Below, piece after piece: positions 18,401 through 24,473 of a stretch of DNA of 64,000 nucleotides; positions within the stretch are counted from its first letter, which is position 1, and every line of letters starts with the position of its first letter. The translations under genes were made by a program, and so were the position numbers. The notes under the pieces are model-generated. The model did not search any database. It was given only the letters and a program-made list of their open reading frames with translations, and was not told where the DNA came from. The stretch comes from DUZB01 sp963747555 (GTDB lineage Bacteria; Desulfobacterota; DSM-4660; Desulfatiglandales; Desulfatiglandaceae). The stretch lies in contig CAVVFZ010000034.1 of NCBI GenBank assembly GCA_963747555.1, positions 186,001-250,000 on the forward strand, written 5' to 3'.

Positions 18401-18498
18401 GCTTGGAACGGTTTCAGATCAAATCCCAACCCCAAAAGCGCTCCGCAAGCGGCCGAAGTACCTATCGTTTTCAAGAATTCGCGACGGGTGAATTTCAT
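15436..18498 (-). CDS. fdhA: Selenocysteine formate dehydrogenase catalytic subunit
   Basis: One gene of about 1020 residues that is split in a plain translation by an in-frame UGA at 17925-17923. The residues around it, EHQARI-U-HSATVAALAESFGRGAMTNHW, are the invariant selenocysteine site of Mo/W formate dehydrogenases (residue 192 here), so UGA is read as Sec. The N terminus has a Tat signal (TRREFLKTIG). A [4Fe-4S] motif (CCYCAVGCG...CSKG) follows, then the molybdopterin domains, ending with the MGD-binding C-terminal barrel. The enzyme oxidises formate in the periplasm. ATG 18498 is chosen over the frame start at 18537 because it has AGGAAAGGA and gives a normal Tat peptide. Confidence 0.95.
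17886..17925 (-). promoter_or_regulatory. SECIS element of fdhA
   Basis: The stretch just after the UGA contains CGGUUGC at positions +11 to +17 after the codon, the same sequence at the same distance as in the E. coli fdhF SECIS, followed by a loop region GGCUCU that parallels GGUCU there. A short stem can form with the GCAGAG side. It directs SelB-dependent insertion of selenocysteine. Confidence 0.8.
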
Positions 18499-18600
18499 TT
18501 CCTTTCCTTCCTTTTTGTTTTTTCCTGGTGAGTCCATGAACGGGGTAATGCATGAAAGAAAGCAGGATTATGCCAACTTTTAGACAGTATCACGAAAAAA

Positions 18601-18628
18601 ATTATACCCTCCATGAACCAAAATGCAA
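18601..18628 (-). promoter_or_regulatory. Candidate sigma-70 promoter of fdhABE
   Basis: On the minus strand a perfect TATAAT (18606-18601) has TTGCAT (18628-18623) 16 bases upstream. It lies about 100 bp before the fdhA start. Confidence 0.5.
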
Positions 18629-18765
18629 AGGGAATTCCCGGTACAAGCCGCAAGAGGACGGAAACTGGGTGTACGGAGCGTCCCTATAAAGGAGGGAAGA
18701 CTACCCGTCTCTCAGGAAATTGGCGGGGAACGCCCCTTAAACCATCCGGGGTTCCTCTTTGGGCT

Positions 18766-18794
18766 TTGACACGTCCTGTTTCATGTCCTATACT
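18766..18794 (+). promoter_or_regulatory. Strong sigma-70 promoter of the partner-switching genes
   Basis: TTGACA (18766-18771), 17-base spacer, TATACT (18789-18794); close to ideal. The start codon of the STAS gene is 46 bp downstream. Confidence 0.8.
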
Positions 18795-18839
18795 GCGCTA
18801 CCCCATCAAATTGTGGGAAAAGGGATTAAGGAGGAAACC

Positions 18840-19190
18840 ATGGAAATTGTGAACGCAGGCAAAAAGGGAGAGTGGCTGGTCATTTACGTGAAAGGAAGAA
18901 TCGACGCGGTCTCCGCTCCCGAATTTGAAAAGAAGCTGACGGATTGGATTCAGGCGGGAGAGATTCACCTCATTGTCGACTTTGGCGGGCTTGAGTACAT
19001 CAGCAGCGCCGGCTTAAGAAGTGTCCTGGGAACCGCAAAGAGGCTCAAATCCAAAGACGGGAACCTGGTGGTTTCCGATCTCAGAGATACGGTCAAAGAG
19101 GTTTTTGATATCTCCGGGTTCAGCACGATCATCCCCATTTCCGATACGGTAGAAGGGGCCATCGATGGAAAAAATAGTCTTACCGGCTGA
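18840..19190 (+). CDS. STAS-domain anti-sigma factor antagonist
   Basis: A 116-residue single-domain protein of the RsbV/SpoIIAA type. The pattern is complete: a beta-rich start, VKGRIDAVSAPEFEKKL, then LIVDFGGLEYISSAGLRSVLGTAKR near residues 40-66, where the serine of the SSAG motif is the residue phosphorylated by the partner kinase. Unphosphorylated antagonist binds the anti-sigma kinase and frees its client. ATG 18840 has AAGGAGG seven bases upstream. It overlaps the kinase gene by 26 bp, so the two are translated together. Confidence 0.93.
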   Translation: MEIVNAGKKGEWLVIYVKGRIDAVSAPEFEKKLTDWIQAGEIHLIVDFGGLEYISSAGLRSVLGTAKRLKSKDGNLVVSDLRDTVKEVFDISGFSTIIPISDTVEGAIDGKNSLTG

Positions 19191-19581
19191 GATGGAGCAA
19201 TTGGAAAACCTGATCCTCTTTGTAACAAGGCATGCAAAGGATGCCGGCTATGAGTCCAGGCGGGTGAGAGAGATTGAACTTGCCGCGGAGGAAGCGTTGG
19301 TCAATATCTTTCATTATGCGTATCCCGGGGCAACGGGGGTGGTGCGGGTCGCGTGCGAAAGAACCGGCGCCGACGAGTTCCTGCTGGAAATCTCCGACGA
19401 TGGAACCCCTTTTAACGCCCTCGCCCTTTCTGATCCGGATCTTTCCTCAGATATCTCCGAACGGAAAACGGGCGGGCTCGGTGTGTTTTTTATGAAGAAG
19501 ATGGCCGATGCTTATCAGTACCGCAGATACGGCGACAGCAACTTCCTCACGCTGAAATTCCGAAAAACACCAAAAGGATAG
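19165..19581 (+). CDS. RsbW-like anti-sigma serine kinase (HATPase_c_2)
   Basis: A 138-residue stand-alone GHKL ATPase of the RsbW/SpoIIAB family. The N box is ELAAEEALVNIFHYAY (residues about 39-54), the G1 box is ISDDGTPFNAL, and the second glycine-rich box is KTGGLGVFFMKKMADAYQYRR. It should phosphorylate the STAS protein encoded just upstream and hold a sigma factor or other client, which is not encoded in the window. It is followed after 11 bp by the wreck of the phosphatase gene that would normally complete the switch. Confidence 0.92.
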   Translation: MEKIVLPAEMEQLENLILFVTRHAKDAGYESRRVREIELAAEEALVNIFHYAYPGATGVVRVACERTGADEFLLEISDDGTPFNALALSDPDLSSDISERKTGGLGVFFMKKMADAYQYRRYGDSNFLTLKFRKTPKG

Positions 19582-19592
19582 CGTCGGGGAAA

Positions 19593-19830
19593 ATGCTTAC
19601 AGACAGGAGCATCACTTTCAAGCTGGTCATGCTGATTCTTTTGAGTGCGGGCGCCATTTTTGCCGACAATTACCATATCTCAAAACAGATCATTATCCAA
19701 AATATCTAACAGGATGCCAAAAATCTTACCATGGCCAACGTAAATCGCATGGAAAGGAGAGTCGCTGTTTCTGTATACGGACGGCGTTACCAAAGCCATG
19801 AATGAAAAAAAGGAAGGAATGCTGCATTCC
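19593..19830 (+). pseudogene. Remnant of an RsbU-like PP2C (SpoIIE) phosphatase gene
   Basis: Both ends of a phosphatase gene remain with the middle missing. From ATG 19593 one frame encodes a membrane-helix start (MLTDRSITFKLVMLILLSAG), meets a TAA at about 19708, then goes on in frame as QDAKNLTMANVNRME, typical of the sensor region of such proteins. At about 19762 a different frame begins SLFLYTDGVTKAMNEK, the highly conserved C-terminal motif of SpoIIE/PP2C phosphatases. A full gene would be over 1 kb longer. So there is one internal stop plus a large deletion and a frame change. The position, right after antagonist and kinase, is where RsbU genes sit. Confidence 0.8.
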
Positions 19831-20721
19831 CCTCTTCCTGCAGTGGATGACGAGGAAGGGAGCAGTCTTCCGTCGTCGCTGCCTTTTGTGGTGGATGCCC
19901 ATGTGCATCTTTTTCCCGACCACCTGTTTCAATCCATATGGGAATGGTTTGACCATTTCGGATGGCCGATCCGATACAAGTTGACCGCCTCCAGCGCCAT
20001 TGAATTTCTACTTTCAAGAGGCGTAGGACATGTGGTCGCCCTGCACTACGCCCATAAGCCGGATGTGGCGCGCATGCTGAACGCCCACATGGCCGCCCTT
20101 TGCCGGAAGCATCCCCAGGTAACAGGCACGGCAACAGTTTTCCCAGGAGAAGAGGGGGCCGAAGGCATCCTGCGGGAAGCCTTTGAAATGGGCCTTTACG
20201 GCGTTAAGCTCCATTGCCACGTCCAGTGCTTTGAGCTGGATAGTCCGGGCATGCACCATATCTACCGCATTTGTTCCGATGAACAGATGCCGCTGATCAT
20301 GCATGTGGGACGCGAACCCAAGAGCCCGGCCTATCGATGCGATCCCTATCTTCTGTGCAGCGCCGGAAAAGTGGAGCAGGTTTTAAAGGAGTATCCGACA
20401 CTTAAAGTCTGCGTTCCTCACATGGGGGCGGACGAATTCGAGAGTTACCAAAGGATGATGGAGCGGTATGATACGCTTTGGCTTGACACGACCATGACCC
20501 TGGCGGAATATCTGCCTTTCCGTTTTGAACGATCCCTCAAGGAAATGAGAACGGACCGGATCATGTACGGAACGGATTTTCCCAACATCCCCTATGCGTG
20601 GGACAGGGAAATCACAAAATTGTGCAAACTGGGGCTTTCGGAGGCATCGCTTGCCTGCATCCTGGGTAAAAATGCCTCCGACTTGTTCGGTTTCAAAATA
20701 GTGGGCGAATCATCCGTTTAA
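19819..20721 (+). CDS. Amidohydrolase (TIM-barrel metal-dependent hydrolase)
   Basis: About 300 residues of the amidohydrolase-2 family. Visible metal-site motifs are VVDAHVHLFP at the start, LHCHVQCF in the middle, MHVGRE, CVPHMGAD and the late YGTDFPN aspartate. The substrate cannot be told; family members hydrolyse or decarboxylate many compounds. The start is uncertain. The frame is open back to an ATG at 19798, but those codons are the tail of the deleted phosphatase, so I prefer the ATG at 19819 preceded by AAGGAAGGA. The enzyme could be expressed by read-through from the upstream pair since the deletion brought it close. Confidence 0.8.
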   Translation: MLHSPLPAVDDEEGSSLPSSLPFVVDAHVHLFPDHLFQSIWEWFDHFGWPIRYKLTASSAIEFLLSRGVGHVVALHYAHKPDVARMLNAHMAALCRKHPQVTGTATVFPGEEGAEGILREAFEMGLYGVKLHCHVQCFELDSPGMHHIYRICSDEQMPLIMHVGREPKSPAYRCDPYLLCSAGKVEQVLKEYPTLKVCVPHMGADEFESYQRMMERYDTLWLDTTMTLAEYLPFRFERSLKEMRTDRIMYGTDFPNIPYAWDREITKLCKLGLSEASLACILGKNASDLFGFKIVGESSV

Positions 20722-20755
20722 AGATCAAGGATTTAAATGCAAGGAGTCAGAACCT

Positions 20756-21469
20756 ATGGCAAAAATAGAGATGGAAATGAAAGGCAGGGTAGCGGTGGTT
20801 ACCATGAATGATGGGGAGAACCGATTTAACCCTGCATTTCTCAATGCATTGTCAGAAGCGTTGGATCGGGTGGAAAAGGAGACGGACGCGAACGCATTAG
20901 TGGTCGCTTCTTCCCACGAGAAGATCTTTTGCAATGGAATCGACCTGGACTGGCTTGTCCCTTTTGTCAAAAAAGGGGATTTTGAGACGGCAAAGGGGCT
21001 ATTTTATGACATGAACAAAATCTTTAAGAGGCTGCTTCTTTATCCCATGCCCACCATCGCCGCCATATCGGGGCACGCCTTTGCCGGTGGGGCCATTTTG
21101 TGCTGCGCTTTCGATTTCCGTTTCATGCGGTCGGACCGGGGATATCTCTGTTTTCCCGAAGTGGATCTGGGAATTCCATTCCTTCCAGGGATGCTGGCCC
21201 TGCTGAAAAGGGCTATTCCCCTGTACGAGGTGGAAGAAATGATTTATACGGGAAAAAGGCTTACCGCAGAAGAATGTCTGTCTCACCATATGGTCATGAA
21301 AGCGTGCCCTATCGATAATCTCATGGAGGAAGCGCTCACATTTGCCCAAGGATTGAACAAAAGAAGAGAAATTATTCTGGAACTCAAAAAGAGAATGCAC
21401 AAAGACGTGGTTCACGCATGGGATGTGGAAGACCCTCCTGTAATCGATTCGGGAGTGTTTTATGTCTGA
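20756..21469 (+). CDS. Enoyl-CoA hydratase/isomerase family protein
   Basis: A 237-residue crotonase-fold protein. The oxyanion-hole segments are recognisable: ALVVASSHEKIFCNGIDLDWL (residues about 45-65) and AAISGHAFAGGAILCCAFDFRFM (about 100-122). At the positions where true hydratases carry two glutamates, CFPEVDLGIPF keeps one glutamate, so an isomerase or other activity is as likely as hydration. It is shorter than usual for the family (about 260). It follows the amidohydrolase by 34 bp and overlaps the methyltransferase gene by 8 bp. Confidence 0.88.
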   Translation: MAKIEMEMKGRVAVVTMNDGENRFNPAFLNALSEALDRVEKETDANALVVASSHEKIFCNGIDLDWLVPFVKKGDFETAKGLFYDMNKIFKRLLLYPMPTIAAISGHAFAGGAILCCAFDFRFMRSDRGYLCFPEVDLGIPFLPGMLALLKRAIPLYEVEEMIYTGKRLTAEECLSHHMVMKACPIDNLMEEALTFAQGLNKRREIILELKKRMHKDVVHAWDVEDPPVIDSGVFYV

Positions 21470-22880
21470 TGTCAGGGAGAAAGGGGCCGTTTTTCGAAAG
21501 GGCGAAACCATAGAACTGCTCGTGGAGGCCATGGCCAACGGCGGTAGGGGAATCGGCCGCGTGGACGGATGCGTCGTCTTTGTGCGGGGGGCCATCACGG
21601 GGGACCGGATTGCGTGCAGGATTGTGAAAAAAAAGAAAGCCTACGCCGAGGCGCTGCTCGTGGAACTGCTCACCCCGTCGCCACACAGAATCCAACCGCC
21701 CTGCCCTTATGCCGGATATTGTGGGGGCTGCCAGTGGCAGCACGTGGCCTATGCAAAGCAATTGGAATTTAAAAGAGATCAGGTTGTGGAGCCGCTCGAA
21801 CACATCGGAGGGCTGAAGAATCCCCCTGTGCACCAGGTATTGCCATCAGAAAAGGTGTTCGGTTACCGGAACAAAATGGAGTTTTCCTTTTCCGACAGGC
21901 GCTGGTATCTCCCGGATGAAATGCACCTGCGGGAAAACCTTAGTGATTTTGCCCTGGGTCTCCATGTCCCCGGGGCCTTCCAGAAAGTGATTGATATGGA
22001 GGCATGCCTGCTGCAGCAGGATACCGGCAATCGTATATTGCAGGATGTGAAACGGTATGCACTGGAAAGCGGCATTCCCGTATATGGCCTCAAGAGCCAT
22101 GAAGGGTTCTGGAGATTTCTGACGCTTCGATATTCCGTGGCATTAGATGAATGGATGGTGAATCTGATTACCTCCCAATACAGGCCCGAAACGGTGCAGC
22201 CCCTGTCTGAATTCCTGTGCGCGAAATATGAGAGAATCAGGACAGTGGTCAACAACATCAATATCCGAAAAGCCTCCATCGCAGTGGGAGAATCCGAGAA
22301 GACGCTTTTTGGAGACGGGTATATTGAAGACAAGATCGGAGATTTCCGTTTCAAGATCTCAGCCAATTCATTTTTTCAGACCAACTCGGCGGGAGCGGCC
22401 GCCTTGTACAGGACGGTAGCCAAATACGCCGGGCTGCAAGGGGGTGAAACGATTCTGGACCTCTACAGCGGAACCGGGACCATCCCTATTTTTATTTCAG
22501 AAAAAGCCGCGTCCGTAACGGGAATAGAGATCAGCGAGAGCGCCAGTGCGGATGCAAGAAAAAATGCCGGAGATAATGAGGTGAAGAATTGTCGATTTAT
22601 TTGCGGGGACATACGAGATACCCTGAAAGAGATCTCTTTTCAACCAGATGTCGTGATTATTGATCCCCCGAGGGTCGGCATGCACAAGGATGTCCTAACC
22701 AGGCTTCTTGAGATGGCCCCTGAAAGGATCGTTTACACTTCCTGCAACCCCGCCACCCTTGCAAGAGATCTGAGCCAGATGGTCGGTACTTATGAACTTC
22801 ACGAAGTACAGCCTGTGGATTTGTTTCCAAATACCTACCACATTGAGGCCGTTGCGAGGTTGTCCCTTAAAAGGGGATAA
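21462..22880 (+). CDS. 23S rRNA (uracil-5)-methyltransferase, RlmD/TrmA family
   Basis: A 472-residue enzyme with three parts. An N-terminal TRAM RNA-binding domain (residues about 10-70) is followed by a four-cysteine [4Fe-4S] site (CPYAGYCGGCQWQH, with another cysteine nearby). The C-terminal SAM-dependent methyltransferase domain has LDLYSGTGTIPIF, VIIDPPRVGMH and the catalytic cysteine in YTSCNPATLARDL. It makes 5-methyluridine in RNA, most likely 23S rRNA; the exact site (RlmC, RlmD or TrmA type) cannot be set from sequence alone. It starts inside the end of the crotonase gene. Confidence 0.92.
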   Translation: MSDVREKGAVFRKGETIELLVEAMANGGRGIGRVDGCVVFVRGAITGDRIACRIVKKKKAYAEALLVELLTPSPHRIQPPCPYAGYCGGCQWQHVAYAKQLEFKRDQVVEPLEHIGGLKNPPVHQVLPSEKVFGYRNKMEFSFSDRRWYLPDEMHLRENLSDFALGLHVPGAFQKVIDMEACLLQQDTGNRILQDVKRYALESGIPVYGLKSHEGFWRFLTLRYSVALDEWMVNLITSQYRPETVQPLSEFLCAKYERIRTVVNNINIRKASIAVGESEKTLFGDGYIEDKIGDFRFKISANSFFQTNSAGAAALYRTVAKYAGLQGGETILDLYSGTGTIPIFISEKAASVTGIEISESASADARKNAGDNEVKNCRFICGDIRDTLKEISFQPDVVIIDPPRVGMHKDVLTRLLEMAPERIVYTSCNPATLARDLSQMVGTYELHEVQPVDLFPNTYHIEAVARLSLKRG

Positions 22881-22918
22881 ACATTGCTGGAGAAACGCCG
22901 ATTGCCGTCACAAAATGG

Positions 22919-22947
22919 TTGACAAAGCGTTCTATTATCAATATAGT
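22919..22947 (+). promoter_or_regulatory. Strong sigma-70 promoter for the structured RNA / rpsU
   Basis: TTGACA (22919-22924), 17-base spacer and TATAGT (22942-22947). The predicted start is near 22954, 340 bases before the rpsU start codon, so the transcript begins with a long non-coding leader. Confidence 0.8.
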
Positions 22948-22953
22948 TTATCG

Positions 22954-23250
22954 TTTGAAATTATGGAGAGACAGATTTTCTGAAATTCCAAAGAAATAAG
23001 AAGAGCAAAGGGGGTGATTGGATTTGGCCGAAGGCTTTATATTAATATCTGCCGTGAATAAGCCACGCGGCCTGCATAGTCTTGGAAAGAACCCCCTAAC
23101 CCATGAGCCCTTCCCGGCTTTCAACTTTTACAGGCGAGGTGATGTATTGTAATCATTCCCCTTCGAATAGAGCATTCTGCCGGTTATGTGGGCAGTAGTT
23201 GAAGGCAAGGAAGAGCATCTCTAAAATATTGAGGTGCTTTTTTTATTTCA
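22954..23250 (+). ncRNA. Structured leader or small RNA upstream of rpsU
   Basis: About 290 transcribed, non-coding bases between a strong promoter and rpsU. Domain 1 is closed by AGGGGGT (23009-23015) with ACCCCCT (23091-23097) and holds a hairpin GCCGTG/CGCGGC (23051-23056 with 23066-23071). Domain 2 is closed by GCTTTCAACT (23117-23126) with AGTTGAAGGC (23197-23206). Its outer extension pairs CTTCC with GGAAG, and it holds CTGCC/GGCAG (23177-23181 with 23191-23195). A terminator follows, and its left arm shares bases with the outer part of domain 2, as in an attenuator. I cannot match it to a known riboswitch. It could instead be a free small RNA, 6S-like in size. Confidence 0.55.
23211..23244 (+). 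terminator. Terminator or attenuator before rpsU
   Basis: AAGAGCATCTC (23211-23221) pairs with GAGGTGCTTTT (23231-23241), with G-U pairs, a nine-base loop and a run of T residues. It ends 50 bases before the rpsU start. Confidence 0.75.
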
Positions 23251-23294
23251 CCCGTACAAGCTAACAATACAAGGAATAGAGGTGATATGCAGTT

Positions 23295-23480
23295 ATGAAA
23301 GTCATTGTTCGTGACAACCAGATAGAGAAGGCGATTAAAGACCTTAAAAGAAAGCTGACCAAGGAAGGCTTTTTTTCAGAAATCAAGGAAAGGCGCTTCT
23401 ACGACAAACCAAGCGTTCAAAAGAAAAAGAAACAGGCCAAAGCCGCCAAGAGGAGACGGAAACGGTTGAGAAGGTTCTAA
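23295..23480 (+). CDS. rpsU: Ribosomal protein bS21
   Basis: A 61-residue very basic protein with the S21 start MKVIVRDNQIEKAIKDLKRKL and the lysine/arginine-rich tail (KKKKQAKAAKRRRKRLRR). It belongs to the small ribosomal subunit near the anti-Shine-Dalgarno end of 16S rRNA. GAGGTG lies ten bases before the ATG; another ATG at 23286 is out of frame and closes at once. The gene stands alone, behind the structured leader and before a terminator. Confidence 0.96.
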   Translation: MKVIVRDNQIEKAIKDLKRKLTKEGFFSEIKERRFYDKPSVQKKKKQAKAAKRRRKRLRRF

Positions 23481-23514
23481 TCGTCTCTTGCTGCTTTCTT
23501 TCCCCCCCCTGACC

Positions 23515-23544
23515 CCTCCCCTTTCCAGGGGGAGGAGAGTTTTT
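23515..23544 (+). terminator. Terminator after rpsU
   Basis: CCTCCCC (23515-23521) pairs with GGGGAGG (23529-23535) around a seven-base loop; a purine stretch and five T residues follow. Confidence 0.6.
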
Positions 23545-23638
23545 CCGAACCACTTCATTTTCCTTTTTTTCTCTCCGTAAACTCCACGCGCTCAAATCTC
23601 TTTTGCGTATACAATCGAATGCATAGCGGTTTTTTCAC

Positions 23639-23668
23639 TTGACAAGTACAGAGAGAGTCGGGTAAATA
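23639..23668 (+). promoter_or_regulatory. Candidate promoter of the qrc operon
   Basis: TTGACA (23639-23644), 18-base spacer, TAAATA (23663-23668), 64 bp before the qrcA start. Confidence 0.5.
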
Positions 23669-23731
23669 CGCAAAAGTTTAAGACCCCTTAAAGACCATAC
23701 ACCCTTAACACCATTCAAGAGGCTTAACAAC

Positions 23732-24460
23732 ATGACAAATCCAACCAATCCCTCTAAGGAGCCTTTAAAGGGGGGGGCACCCTCTTCCGGTTCCGGATTT
23801 TTCCCGGCGTGGATGAATATAAACGTGATTGTCAAGGATGCCGGATTTTTCATTGCCGGCCTCATAGGCGCTCTGATTGTGGGATGGATCATTTTCCCCA
23901 TGGTGCTCTACTCCAAGCAACCCCAACCAATGAATTTCAATCATGCCCTGCATCTGGATCCCGAAAAAGTGTCGGGCATTGAAGGCGAAACCAATGAAGA
24001 AAAGTGCGCCTTTTGCCATGTTTTCAGGGATGACGGCAGTTTTGCCGGCATTCCCAAGCTGGACAAATGCACGGAGTGTCATGATGATCCCGAATCTCCT
24101 CTTGGCGAAACCGCCGCGGAAAAAGAGTTCCTGGATCAGTTTGTGGCAAACGAAAAGCAGGTCCCGTGGCTTATTTATTCAAAACAGCCCGATTGTGTAT
24201 ATTTTTCGCATATCGCCCATGTGAAGATGGGAGAAATTGGATGCACCACCTGTCACGGGGATTTTGCAAACAACGAAAAACTGCCGCTGTATATCGAAAA
24301 CCGGCTGACCGGGTACAGCATCGATATCTGGGGGAAAAACATATCCGGCATTTACTGGAACAAAACGTATGCGGATCGGATGAAAATGGATGACTGCGCC
24401 AGGTGTCACAGCGAGAGGGGCCAGGAACAGAATAACGCCTGCTTTGTATGCCACAAATAA
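23732..24460 (+). CDS. qrcA: QrcA, membrane-anchored multihaem cytochrome c
   Basis: A 242-residue cytochrome with an N-terminal membrane anchor (residues about 36-57) and the haem domain in the periplasm. I count five CxxCH sites: CAFCH, CTECH, CTTCH, CARCH and CFVCH. The described Qrc cytochrome is hexahaem, so one site is missing or non-canonical; the segment QPDCVYFSH lies where another could be. QrcA takes electrons from cytochrome c3 and passes them into the complex. It is the first gene of qrcABCD, 13 bp before qrcB. Confidence 0.9.
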   Translation: MTNPTNPSKEPLKGGAPSSGSGFFPAWMNINVIVKDAGFFIAGLIGALIVGWIIFPMVLYSKQPQPMNFNHALHLDPEKVSGIEGETNEEKCAFCHVFRDDGSFAGIPKLDKCTECHDDPESPLGETAAEKEFLDQFVANEKQVPWLIYSKQPDCVYFSHIAHVKMGEIGCTTCHGDFANNEKLPLYIENRLTGYSIDIWGKNISGIYWNKTYADRMKMDDCARCHSERGQEQNNACFVCHK

Positions 24461-24473
24461 GGGGAAAATAACC

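Larger units (their letters stand above)
18499..18839. other. Divergent intergenic region, fdhA / STAS gene
   Basis: No gene is seen in these 341 bases. They hold the candidate promoters for fdhA (minus) and for the STAS gene (plus), listed separately, and ribosome binding sites at both ends (AGGAAAGGA for fdhA, AAGGAGG for the STAS gene). Confidence 0.7.

Noticed and set aside
18560..18590. Possible sigma-54 promoter (TTGGCA ... TGC) upstream of fdhA
   Set aside because: The GG and GC elements are one base too close to each other for a -24/-12 promoter; a sigma-70 site fits better.
22954..23250. Identification of the structured RNA as 6S, SRP, tmRNA or a cobalamin/SAM riboswitch
   Set aside because: The hallmark sequences of those RNAs were not found; only the size is comparable to 6S, so I left it unassigned.
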